NCBI GenBank assembly: GCA_947179155.2
Contig: OX359282.1
Span: forward strand, 9,585,533-9,649,532
Reading direction: 5' to 3'
Source of the DNA: Hedera helix
Taxonomy: Eukaryota; Streptophyta; Magnoliopsida; Apiales; Araliaceae
DNA length: 64,000 nt
Shown here one piece after another: positions 19,894 through 31,660 of the stretch; within the stretch, counting starts at the first letter, position 1; each line of letters begins with the position of its first letter. Position numbers and translations under genes: made by a program. The notes below the pieces were generated by a model. It was given only the letters and a program-made list of their open reading frames with translations. It had not been told where the DNA came from and made no database searches.

Positions 19894-20860
19894 ACACTCC
19901 ACACTCATGCATTGGTTGGTTAGTTCATTTGAAGCTTTGTTAGAAAGAAAAATAGAGAGCATTTGTGAGCATTTGAGAGATACACTTGAAAGTTGTGAGA
20001 AAAGGGCTAGAGGTTGAGCTTGGTGAATGTCCACAAGCGTCACTACATACTTTGGTAGGAGGAGAAGGAGAGCACACAAATCTCTAATGTTTAAAAGTGC
20101 TCTAACTTCTCTTTATTTCATTTTTATGGTCTAGAACGATTTTGAACGGTTAAAATCTATTTTTAACCAATCAAAACTCGTTTTGATGTGCTAGAGGTAT
20201 TTAACTATGTAATATATGTATATTCATAGTATGATGTGTTTATATCATGATTTGGTAGGTGTGTAATGCATAAAAATTAGTAGAAATGTTCATAACACAT
20301 TTTACCGGTAAAACCCTAATGATGCATGTTAGGTTTAATGTCGTATTTTGAAATGTACAAGTTGGAAATTGGATTTTTATGGCTAGAAAGCTAGATCTAT
20401 TAGTTTTAAAGAAAACCCAACTTGAAGCTTTCAAAAATATTGAATAACAAAGAAGTTGTGGTGTTTACCGCAAAGTATGTTGTTTTTAAACCCTAGGTGG
20501 TTCGATCCTTCAATTTCGTGTACAACGTTTTCAAAAATGCGATCGAACCATGAAATGTTGTACAACAAGAAGTTAGGAAGACATCAACACCAAGTTTGTG
20601 TCATTTGAAGGTGTAGAGTTTATTTTATTCAAGTTTGAACCAATCGAACCAAGGATTTATGAAACTAGTTTTCATTCTGTCCTTGTGAGTGATTTTACGG
20701 ATACTTACGTTTGGAATTTGGATTTGAGATCTAAAGAGAAATTATATAATATGAAATTCTAATGAATTTAGACTCAAAAATCACCTCAAAATATTTCCGT
20801 ATGATAAGGTTATGAACAAATTAGTAAGAGAGGTTCCGGCAGCCAAAAATAAAAAAAAAG

Positions 20861-20921
20861 GGGCCCGGCGTCTAGACGCCAAGTCTACGCCCTAGCTTAT
20901 GTCCATGGGCGTCTAGACGCC
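20861..20921 (+). repeat. Twin perfect palindromes in LTR of C
   Basis: GGCGTCTAGACGCC occurs at 20867-20880 and again at 20908-20921, each a perfect 14-bp palindrome, in a GC-rich patch flanked by AT-rich DNA. The patch is about 980 bases downstream of the TATA box, matching the relative position of other GC cassettes in this LTR group. Confidence 0.9.
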
Positions 20922-21039
20922 TTATTTTTTTATTATTTTTAAATCAATAAATGTATTTTTTATAACAAATAATTGATTTATTAATTAAAAGAGGATAAAT
21001 ATTATCAAAGGTTTAATATTATAATTAAATATTATTATT

Positions 21040-21500
21040 AATATAATAATATTAAAAAATCATGAAAATATTATTAATTGTATAATAATATTATAAAGTT
21101 AATAAAATATTAGTAAATAGATAAAATATTATTAAATAGTTAATAATATTAGCTAATGATTAAAATATTATTAAATGATTAATAATATTAGATAAGTAAT
21201 AAAATTAAATAATTAATAATATTAGTTTTTTATTAAAATATTATTAAATAATTAATAATATTGGATAATTAATAAGATATTATTAAAAGTTTAATAATAT
21301 TAGATAAGGATTAAAATATTATTAAATAGTTAATAATATTAAATTGTGTTAAAATATTATTAAATGAATTATAATATTATAAGATGAATAAAATATTATT
21401 AAATGATTAATAATATTAATTGATTAATAAAATATTGTTTAATGAATAATAATATTACAAGACTAATGAAATATTATTAAATTGTTAATAATATTAGATA
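21040..21500 (+). repeat. Degenerate AT hairpin array in LTR of C
   Basis: About 11-12 units near 39 bp in period. Each is built on arms AATATTATTAA and TTAATAATATT around a short loop. The arms are better kept than the bases between units. The same unit is amplified cleanly in solo LTR N (48656-49737). Confidence 0.78.
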
Positions 21501-22699
21501 AGGGTATGAACTATATTAAATAGATAATATAGTTTCTTTGTGTGTGAGATATTATCAACTAGTGATAATATTTTCTAAGTGTTTAAATACCCATAATTAT
21601 TAAGTTATGTGATTCGTAAGAGTTATAAAGGTCATCATACTTATGTGTATATGATACTAATTTAAAGATCAACGTGATTAAATTGTTAGGTCTATTCAAA
21701 GGGAATTAGTTGAATTGGTTAGCAGTACGTCGCAAACAAGGCAAGTTCTCTAACCCTACTCCATTATTGTTGAACAAGTTTCTATACTTATATTTATTGC
21801 CAGAGCTTGAAGTGGTTTAATTATTTAAAATTATTCCACATCCATATTGTTTATAAAATCACACATGGTGCATTTGAAGCTTAATAGTTCTTGTTTCATG
21901 AACTGTATTAAAAATATCTAAGCTAATTGTTCAGCTAGATATTGCGTTTAGAAATTCAATAACTTGAATACCTTTAAGAGCTGATCCAAATCATTGTTGG
22001 GTGCGGATTCTTATAATAAGTCTGAGAATTGAACAACCTTAAATAAAGGGAATTTTATGTCGGGAAACCGATTTTTGACACCAGATGACTAAATGTAATA
22101 CATATACAGCGAGTTGAATAGGCTGATCCCCTTGAAAACCAAACTACTGAAAGGGTTAGAGGAAACTCTATTATACCCTCGTTAGTTCAGGGTCCTTGGT
22201 GACCACTTAGCATTTTAAGATTCAAACATTCCAGCTCAATGAAATTTGAATCTTGTTTATTTCACAATTGTTATATATATTGTCGAAACACTTGATGTTA
22301 TTTTCCATTCATTCATGATATATATTAAATCTTTATGATTATTCTTAAACTTGCTGAACAAACTAGTTGCTCACCCTTGCTATATCATGAACCATTTTCA
22401 GCTAGATCCGACTGCTCCAAGAAGGACAAGGAAAAAGGAAAAGCCAGAGATTAAATTAAATTATGCATGTTAATTAAATGTTTAATATGTATTTACTGTT
22501 AGCAAATCTTTTGTAATTCCTTAATATATGAACTGTTTATATTAAGGTTGATAGACTCTGGGATTGTAACCTTTTGTAAGAAACCTTTATGTATTATTCC
22601 GCGAAGTTTAAATGCAAATTATGTATTTAATTGTTAGTAAAGTATTGTACAGTGAGAACCAAACCCGAGGTTATGGAACCCGGATTTGGGGTCATCACA

Positions 22700-22935
22700 T
22701 TAGTCTTTTACTTTAATTTCCTTATATAAATTATATACTTTATTAGTATATAATTTATAAAATTACTTCCTCCCCTTAATAATTTCTAAACTTCCTGCAC
22801 AATTCTTGATAAAATCTGAAATCAATACATACAATTTCGCTAACTCCCTCATTACCTTTTCATTATTTTTCGGATTAATTTAATTATTAATCCCTTTATG
22901 TCCATAATTAATGAAATTTATAATTATCAACAATT

Positions 22936-23033
<98 letters not shown>

Positions 23034-23342
23034 CTAATTCATACATTTCACCTTACCTCGTAACATAATTTCTGTACCTCCACAATAATTTTATTGCACC
23101 ATTATATGTAATTTCTCTCATTCTTAATAAATTATTTTTAAATAATTTATTTACTTTTCAATTATCTTAATTTAATACCAATTATCATCATCTCTGTACA
23201 GATTTAATTTAATAAATTAAATCCTATCACATATCTTAAATCACATAAAATATCACAAATAATTTGAACAACCTTGATAATTTTATCAATTAAATTCTTA
23301 TTTAGTTTTTATTAAATAATCCCGAAAATTCGGGTTCTCACA
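22700..23342 (-). repeat. Partial 3' LTR of E
   Basis: Matches 32510-33144 of E's 5' LTR: shared CCTTATATAAATTATATA block, CA/TA microsatellite, and terminal CGAAAATTCGGGTTCTCACA. The left break at 22700 is the insertion point of C. Confidence 0.85.
22937..23026. repeat. CA/TA dinucleotide microsatellite
   Basis: About 25 CA units run into about 18 TA units. The same spot of E's other LTR (32752-32818) has CG, CA and TA runs, H has an AC run at 57111-57161, and D has a short TATATA run near 6025. Confidence 0.95.
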
Positions 23343-24275
23343 ACCATAATGGTCATAACTGTCAGAATATTAAACTCTTAACTCAATTTATAATTTCTTT
23401 GTAATATTACATTTCACAATTCTCTAAAAAAATTATTAATAAAACTTTAACTCGTTTCTTGATGTATTTACCAAGATGGTTTCTCATTCTCTGAAAATTT
23501 CCTTTCTTTAATCGCATTTATCCTTACTCAATCCACTTATTTCATACTCTATATTGCACATCATTTATACTCTACATATTCAACCTCCTTTTCTTATATT
23601 CATAAATCTTCTTCATATTCCATTTTTCTTTGTAATATATCCAACATATTCAGTCAACCCATAGGTCATTTCGCACATTGCTTACATCATAAATCATTCT
23701 TTAATACCTTTATCATTCAACGCTAGGTTTTAAATGCTAACTTTTACTTAATCCATCATAATCCTTATTTGGAATTATTCTAAAAATTCTGGGGTATCAC
23801 ATTCACCCCTCCTTCAAAAATTTCGTCCTCGAAATTTTTGTATACTCATATCTCAGTCATTTGCAACTTTTCTAATTCATCACATTTCATAATTTCTTTG
23901 TCCCACAATTATACTTTCATGATCGCTCACAATTAGAAAATGCTACCCCATCCTACCATCCAATCTTCATAAGAGTAGAGGAATTTTAAGAAAAATTTAA
24001 ACAAAACTTTTTGTAATATGCTGAATGAACATTTTTCCCGGTTTGACAGTACTTCGTTCTCCGAGTACTTCATACTGCAAACCCTGACAGTGGATCAGTC
24101 TGTCATTAAAGTGATGTATATTTAATACATAATTTGGCATGCCAGTAGAACAATCTGTAATGCCCTTGTTTCGATATGCCAGGTGACCATTCGATCAACC
24201 TGCAATACCTGTAATCTCTCTATATCCCCTTTTTGCAAGGGTTGTTCATCTCAGCACTAGAATTCATAAAAGAGT
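23343..24275 (-). other. Internal domain of E, 3' part
   Basis: Non-coding. Starts directly at the LTR with sequence that aligns to about position 6550 of D, so some 160 bp, including the outer polypurine tract seen in D, is absent. The inner fossil junction (GAAATTTTTGAAGGAGGGG in sense) is present at about 23795-23840. The segment holds the GACAGTACTTCG...CTGACAG block shared with D 7217-7290. Confidence 0.75.
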
Positions 24276-25867
24276 TGTAATGTCCTAGAATTTTCACGTC
24301 ATTATTAATTAAATTATTAAATTAATTTCTAACAAGGTAGTTTGACGAGGTTATTTAAATCTTTTTGTGTGATTAATTAACTACGCGATTAAATGTTTAT
24401 GTGATTAATTGTTAGAATTAATTAAAGGGAGTCACTAATATGTTAATTAAATTAGTGAACAAACCCTAAAGTGTTAATATCAAAATAATTGATAAGTTTT
24501 CTATTAATTAAATATTAAATTAAATATAATATAATGAGTTAATTAAATATAATAAATTAATTAATATGATAATTAATTAATGTAAATAATGTGAAATATT
24601 AATAAAAATATTTATTAGTCCATTTAGTAATTTAATACTAATGGGTTAGAGTATTTAATTATTTATTCAATCTAATTATTTATTTAATCATGGATTGAAT
24701 AATTAATGTGTAAATTATTAAATTAGCCCAACATGGATCAATTACTAGCCCAAATGAAGAATAATAAAACTTGGCAAACTAGTAGCCCAAACAATTTAAT
24801 AGGAGCCCAATTGGTATTTTTAATAAAGCCCAAAACTTGAGCCCACTTGAAAAATAATTATGTAACTTATTAATGATTAAAAAGTGAGCATGTGACACCA
24901 TTTTGGGACACAAGCATCACATGTTGCCGGCAAGGAGGAGAGAGGTAGGGTGAAATGTGTTTTTTTTTTTTTTTATTTTATTTAAATATTAGGTTGCTTA
25001 TTTGGTTTTTTAATACATGGACACCATTCTTCTTTTCACCAACTTAGTCCTTGGCCTAAATTTCTTGCACAAGTCTCCAACTACCCTCATGATGGTATTT
25101 TTAATAGATATAGATTTTATATCTATGCTCATTGTAAGTATACTTACAATTTAGTAGATTTTATTAGTCATTTATCATCTTTTATTTTCAAGAGAGCTAG
25201 AGAGCATTTGAGAGTGTGAGAAAATAGTTGAGAGCAAAAATACCAAGAGAGGAAGGAGGAGTTCTAAGCTAGTTCACGTCATCTTCTTTCATCACCTATT
25301 TTTTTTGGAAGAAAAAAGAAAATAACCATTAAATCAAGGTAATGGTTATTCTAAATCTAGTTTTTAAATTAAATAAACCAACATGTGAGTATAAACATGT
25401 TAATATAGTTAATAATGTGTAGTAGTAATATTTATGCCATGCTTGAGTTTAATATGCTTGGTTTGTATTTTGGTGTAAATTGTATACTAAAAACATGTGT
25501 TTAGTAGTGTGTAAACAAGTCTTGGAATTTATGACCAAAAATATTTTTGTAAAACTTAGGTTTGATGTTCTAATATTATAGAACATTAAATCATGAGAAA
25601 AAGAAAGTTTGAATCACTCAAAATGGAGTTATACACAAAAAGTTATGATTTGTGGTAGTTTATGTGATGTAAAAAATTTTATAATAAAAAAATGATATTA
25701 AATCATGAAAAATTAAATTTTCATGTTATAAATTGATATTAAGTGATTGGTAAATTTTTTGGATTTTTATTGAGGATTTAAAGCTTACTTGATGGTATAA
25801 TTTTTATTAAAGTGTGTATTGTCGGACATTGTTCACATTCTGCTAAAGAAAAAAAACAGAGAACTGG

Positions 25868-26110
25868 TCGCGCAATGCGCACCCTCTTGTTGACTGAGGG
25901 ACGCAGAGCCAAACGACTTCGTTTGACACATAAACAATTTTACTCCACGCGTTATGCGTGGAAGTCGTTTCCGGTTCTCTCAAAACGACACCGTTTTGGG
26001 CCTGTTTTTAGTTGAACACGCGCAATGCGCGAAAGGAAAATTTTTCGGTGAAATTACAACTTTGCCCCTCCGTTCGTTTTTCGGCTTAATTACAGAATTG
26101 CCATTCTGGA
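25868..26110 (+). repeat. Alternating palindrome cassette in F
   Basis: P (25868-25880), X variant AAACGACTTCGTTT (25911-25924), P variant CCACGCGTTATGCGTGG (25945-25961), X variant AAACGACACCGTTT (25984-25997), P CGCGCAATGCGCG (26019-26031), then ATTACAACTTTGCCCC and ATTACAGAATTGCC motifs to about 26110. The order is sense for the LTR, as in D. Confidence 0.82.
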
Positions 26111-26199
26111 TAATTTTAAATAATTTAAATATTTAAAAATTAATTTAAAATTATAACAAAAATAATAATAATACAAAAATGATATTTGGGATGATATTT

Positions 26200-26930
26200 T
26201 TTATTAAGTTTAATATTTAAATATTAATCTAGATAGCTAAGTTATGGTTAAGTTAAATAAATAAAAATTTCATTATTTATTTACTATTTAAAATGTTAAT
26301 AATAAATAAAGGTGATAAATTAGCAATTATTATTTAATTCCTAATAATTAAAGAGAGATAAAAATTTATAAATTAATTATTTATTATTTAAATATTATTA
26401 AATAATAAATAAGGATAATTAATTAATTAATTGTTATTTAACTAGCATTAAATAATGATTAATGAAAATTAAGTTATTAAATTAATAATTTATTATTTAA
26501 TTTAAATAATAAATATGGATAAATAAATTAATTATTATTTAACCTTAAATAATAATTAAAATTAATTAATTAAATAATTAATTATTATTTAATTGACATT
26601 AAATAATAATTAAAGAGGATTAAAATTAGTAAACTATTATTTAATTTTCTTAAATTAAGTAATAAGTGAGGTTAATTACTTAGTTAATTATTAGTTGATT
26701 AATATTAAATTAGAAAAGGTTAAAATTAAATCAATAATTATTTATTATTTAATTATTATTAAATAATAAGTAAGTACAATTAGTTATTATTTATTTTAAC
26801 TAATAACTAAAATTAATTAATTAATTAATTTCTATTTAATCAAGATTAAATAGTAATTAAATAGAGTTTGAGTTAATAAAATAATTTGAATTTAATTATG
26901 CTTTAATTAAACAATTGTAATAAGTTGTTT
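26200..26930 (+). repeat. AT-rich hairpin repeats in F
   Basis: Repeated arms AATTATTATTTAA and TTAAATAATAATT around 5-8 base loops, at irregular spacing of roughly 60-75 bases. The same arms occur in N at 48400-48650, just before its 39-bp array. Confidence 0.7.
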
Positions 26931-28148
26931 AAGGGTTTAATAAATGTCCAACACTTAAGAAAAATATTTTTTAACTTATTAAATTATTAACCTAATTTGA
27001 TTGAGGGTCTATAAGGTTAATAATATTGTTTTGACTGATGTAAATTATGTGTTAGTACTTATGCGTGGTAGATAAGTTCCTTAGTGAGCGTATAGTTGTA
27101 CAAATATGTCGTACTAATTATTAGACCAACTTTATTAATGTTAGGTCTTTCAAAGCCAGTTAGTTAAAGCTAGACATTAATTGTAGCTGAGTAGACAGAC
27201 AAGTTCTTTATCTCTAAACTCATTTCATTGAGCAAGTTATTTATTTAAGCTTGAATTATAATTCCAAGCATGCTTTCAGTGGTTTAAATTACTTTACAAT
27301 TATTCTACATCGATATTATAGTTATTCGTACTTGGTGCACTTGATCATGTACAGTCTTTGACTTGTACCTTATTTAATGTTCTATTGTTTAAAGAACTAT
27401 TCAAAGTAGGTCTAAGCCATTATTCGGCTAGACATTTATGTTAAAGATTTTAAAAGCTATCCAAATCATTGAAAATGCGAATTCTTAGACTATTATGAAC
27501 ACCCCTTTATTATAGGGGAGTACCCTGTATCTAATATCAGGTACAAAACACGAAAATTAAATGTTATGCATACACATATTGTACCGAGGCTGATCCCCTC
27601 GGGTACATATTTCTGGTAGTAACCATTGGGTCAACCTGCTATTGACTCCAGTGGATATATATAGGTCATAGTCTATTTGACTATCTTGAGTTTAAAAGCA
27701 AATCATTATTCATGCTTATGTTATTCATATTGTTGAATTGTCCAGCCATTCCCTTTCATTCATGATATATTATTTCTTGTTGTTATTTAAACTTGTTGAG
27801 CAAACTAGTTGCTCACCCTTGCTATATCATGAAACCTTATTGCAGTGCAACCTGAGATTTCTGGGAAGAACAAGGGTAATGGAAAGATGAAGTGATAGAC
27901 TTCAGGATGCAACCTTTTAGTTAACTAAATTACTTGTTATGTAATATAAACCCTAAGTACTTTATTAAGGGTATTTGTGTACTTTTGTGTAAGATTATCG
28001 TATCTTGGGACTAGTAACACCTTTTGAATGAACAAAATATGTTTATTATTCCGCATTTAGTTATTGTATGTTGTTTAGAGGTGGATGTTTGTTTTGGATC
28101 GTGATGACCGGATCTGGGTATTTAAGACTCGAATTTTGGGGCGTCATA

Positions 28149-30019
28149 AGAGTAATTTGACTGGGCATAATTTTCAAAGAATATGAATTCAATAATTATA
28201 TTTCAAAATTTGTTTAGCTAAATCGAATAGCTTAGACTTATATTTCTTCGACACTTGTCTAGCTAGACCAATTAGCATAGACTTTCTTTTCACAATTTAT
28301 AACCCGCAGAAATTTTAAAACATTCATCATGTCAAAGCTTTTCAAAACGTCTTGCCGAATAAAATGGCATTGACTTATAGCTTTGACATACTTTCATAAA
28401 TCAAAATCATTTATGACTTCGTGTTACCGCATCATTTTGACAGTACGTTGAGAATTCCATCGTTAATAATTCCTACACCATACTTTATGGTGTTGAATCA
28501 TCTTATGACATCATAGTACCGCACCGTCTCAATAACACGTTGAACATTCCATCATTCATCATATTTACACGGGCTAAAAGGTGCATTGATGATTCATTTG
28601 AAATACATTTTGATGTTAAAAATATTTTTGTCTAGCCGAAACAAGTAGCATAGACACTTTTTAAATCGCTTAAAATTCATTGGTATTTTTTTTTTAAAAA
28701 CACATAAGTGTGAAGTTAGCTTGAGGCCAAAAATTTCAAAGTCTAGCAAAGCTAGCAGAGTGGGAATATCCTAAATTCCAAAACATCCGTCCCTTTCTGC
28801 TTTTCACCTAATTACTATATTTATTGCTAGGACTATTACTAAATATCATACTAAAGATTCCTGGCTACTCCAACATTTCTATACCCCCGTATAGTTCATC
28901 AAACTTACCGCACATTATGAGACCAGGAACTTACCACAAAAATATAAGTTTTAAAGCTTGTCCTAGTAATATGTAGTCTGAGAACATATCAAAGACTGTC
29001 CATATGCTGAGGGGCTCAAAACATACCATACGATTATGAGTCATGGACTTATCATATGCATGAGTTTTAAGAACACGTGCCTAAACTTAATATTATTTAC
29101 CTATCAAAATTGCTAGTGCGACTCTAACATTTCAATGATTATTACATAGTAACTAAGTAAACACAAGTCCCCTGCCCATACAAAGGATTGTGCAACTCAG
29201 TCACCACGTGAGTTCTCAATTGAAATTTCGTACCTAAGCTTTCTGCCACCTTATCATAACATTTCTGTAATTCATGTTTCATCATTCTCTGAGTTTATCT
29301 TGTACTATTTCATAGTACCATTTCTCTTTATAACATCAAGTTATACATTTTGGGATCATTAATAGATCTCTCTATTATTCCACAGTCTCATTGGATCACA
29401 TTGTGATCTTACTTTACAATCTATTCATTATTCAACTTCCTTATCTAGTGATCGTATCGTAGTACGATCCTCTTACTGTTCCTGATCATATATTATGATC
29501 TCTTTCTATGCTTTTTAGATTACCTTGTCATCTTTATTGCTTGAATCAGGTGTTCCCTGATTTTCTTTGAGATTCATCTTTGAATCATTTCAAATATTCT
29601 TTCAAGTATATTCTTAATTGAACTCATGAATTTTCTCAATTCGTTACCTTTATTCAGATCTTTCTTAACATCTACACCTCTTCCTTATAATTTATATCTT
29701 TCATATTTTCTTAACCTTAGCCAATATCTGAGAACTATCTTTCTCAACTTATATCTCTCTATTCTAATCCCTTTATGTTCATCAAACTTATCACGTATTT
29801 GGGTTCAGGAACTTACCATAATCATATGGCTTAGGGAGCTTGTCCTAGTCAAGCCATAGTCGCCCATTCGCTGAGGGGCTCCACCATACAATCATGAGTC
29901 ATGAGCTTACTATACGCTTGAGTTTTCAAAACACGTAGCTAACTTTACTCATTCTTTCCAAGGTTATAGCCTAAGATAACGTTTACCCAAAGTTTGTAAC
30001 CTCTAGCTCTGATACCAAC
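28149..30019 (-). other. Internal domain of E, 5' part
   Basis: Non-coding and homologous to D 7400-9284. It contains four GTCTAGC...TAGAC stem-loop units (about 28216-28242, 28256-28282, 28340-28366, 28631-28657), a short ACACCATA...TATGGTGT hairpin near 28476-28495, and the CCATATG/TATGAGT segments. An open frame at 29626-29859 has no family features and is low-complexity by composition. Confidence 0.78.
30006..30017 (-). other. Primer binding site of E (initiator Met tRNA type)
   Basis: Minus strand TGGTATCAGAGC, two bases inside the 5' LTR, identical to D. Confidence 0.9.
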
Positions 30020-31329
30020 TGTGACGACCCCGAAATTCGACAAAACTTATTACCTTAAATTCCATATTTATTATTCATTATTTCTTTAACGTCCAAATTT
30101 CGGTCCGTTAATAAATCTTTAATCACTTTAATTAATTCATTAATTGACATTACAGTCATCAATTACCAAATTTTTCGGTATAAATTTTTTTCAATTTCAA
30201 TTATTGTATTAAAATATTTGGACATTTAAAAACTTGTCGTCTCGATCCTAGTCCCTGGATTGCAACCTTTACTTTTCTTTCTGTTACTAGTGTCATAAAG
30301 CTCAACATTCAAAATTTAATATCGTTTATACCCATATAAATATCATTTGTTTCATAATTCACAATTAGGAACTCTATATCGTAACAACTATCTGGAATAA
30401 TCACAGTACACAATTTTATCTTTACTCATCCTATCCGGATCCAATTTATATGTACATACAACACATCAATGTCAACTTCACAAATTGAAATATGATATTG
30501 GAAATATAACAATTACGTTTACAACCTTTTAGATTAATCCATCTCTAACATAATCCGATATTCCTGAAATTTATTTCTTTACTTGCAAAAGTTTATATTA
30601 TGCAAGTAATGGGCACAACGGCTCAGCAAGTTCAACAGTGTTTACACCTTTCATGCTTCACATAACACATAACATAACATGCTCTGTGTGTGTGCCATAC
30701 ATCATGTGTTGTGCTTGTACTAAAGCAATATATCTCACATGTCTCATGTCTAATTCAAATTAACAAGTACACATAGTTGTCATATTATTCACAGATCACA
30801 TAACACATAATTTATATGCATTTGAACAAAAGTTAACATACAGTAACAGATAACCAATTAACATTAAGTACTGAAGAACTTGCCTTGACGTCCAATTATT
30901 AAATTGATAGCTCAAAACCCTTTCTCGAACAACCTATGACCATAAAATAATTAATTAATAATTATTTATCCTCTTATGATATTAATTTAATAACTTAATA
31001 TCATCTCCGGGCCAATTATCAAATAATATGGTTAATTATATTAACCTCTTCCTTCAATATATTAATTTAACTTAATATAAAACACATTCAATGCGGACAA
31101 CCCGACCCATCGGATAAAATTTAGCGTATTCGGTTGTCCGAATTTTCATTTAACCATTTTCTAAATTTTTAAACTTACTAGATTAATATTTAAAATATTT
31201 AAATATTAATCCCCAATATTTACTATTTTTACAAAAATATTAAATTTAATGCCCAAATATCATTTCTATATTTTTAGAAATTTTCTATAATTTTTAAACA
31301 ATTTTTTTAAACATTTATTTAATTAAAAA

Positions 31330-31660
31330 TAAATTTCTGGGGGTATTTTGGTAATTTCCGCAACTTTGGGGATACATTGGTCATTTTCAAAAAAGTTCAG
31401 GGCTATTTTCGTAATTCCTGTGCTTCCAGGACATGTTGGTCATTTCTTGAAAAGGCCAGGGGCAAAACGGTAAATTCTGCCTAAAACTCGATCGTGTAAG
31501 GCGCGACAGTCCTTCTTCCGCTTCTACCAAACGACGTCGTTTGGAGCCACTGTTCGGGACAGCCGCGCATCGCGCGGACGACCGAATTTCACGCCCCAAA
31601 ACGACGTCGTTTGGTTCTCGATTTCAGAAAAAAAAACATAGGCCGCCGCGCAATGCGCGG
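31330..31660 (-). repeat. Alternating palindrome cassette in E 5' LTR
   Basis: X AAACGACGTCGTTT (31529-31542), P CCGCGCATCGCGCGG (31563-31577), X (31598-31611), P CCGCGCAATGCGCGG (31646-31660), plus a worn P near 31490-31506. The AAATTACNNNTTGCCCC-type repeats lie at 31330-31475, on the 3' side in sense, as in D. Confidence 0.83.

Larger units (their letters stand above)
15094..22699 (+). mobile_element. Element C: Del/Tekay-like Ty3/gypsy retrotransposon, 3' portion
   Basis: Contains the gag C-terminus, protease, reverse transcriptase, RNase H, integrase with a chromodomain-like tail, polypurine tract and a complete 3,545-bp 3' LTR. The 5' LTR and gag N-terminus lie left of A, outside the window. 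The last base of the LTR is followed at 22700 by sequence matching the interior of E's LTR, so C inserted there; the expected target duplication is TTAGT. From 15394 to 19107 the pol frame contains no indel but about ten in-frame stops. Confidence 0.88.
19155..22699 (+). repeat. 3' LTR of C
   Basis: 3,545 bp, TGTAATGACCACG to GGGGTCATCACA. In order it holds a TATA box (19883-19893), a leader with GAGAGCATTTGTGAGC also seen in F, twin perfect palindromes (20867-20880 and 20908-20921), a degenerate AT hairpin array (about 21040-21500), the conserved TTGCTGAAC/TTGCTCA hairpin (22347-22380), and the terminal GGTTATGGAACCCGG region. No protein-coding content. Confidence 0.9.
24276..28148 (+). mobile_element. 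Element F: solo LTR, Tekay-like, TSD AGAGT
   Basis: 3,873 bp, TGTAATGTCC to GGGGCGTCATA, flanked by AGAGT at 24271-24275 and 28149-28153. No internal region, so it is a solo LTR left by LTR-LTR recombination. It contains the palindrome cassette (25868-26110), AT hairpins (about 26200-26930) and the conserved TTGTTGAGC/GCTCA hairpin (27788-27821). The terminal dinucleotide is TA, not CA. Confidence 0.9.

Noticed and set aside
29626..29859. A 77-codon frame rich in Leu/Ser in E's internal domain
   Set aside because: Homologous D sequence has no matching open frame, and composition follows the CT-rich strand.
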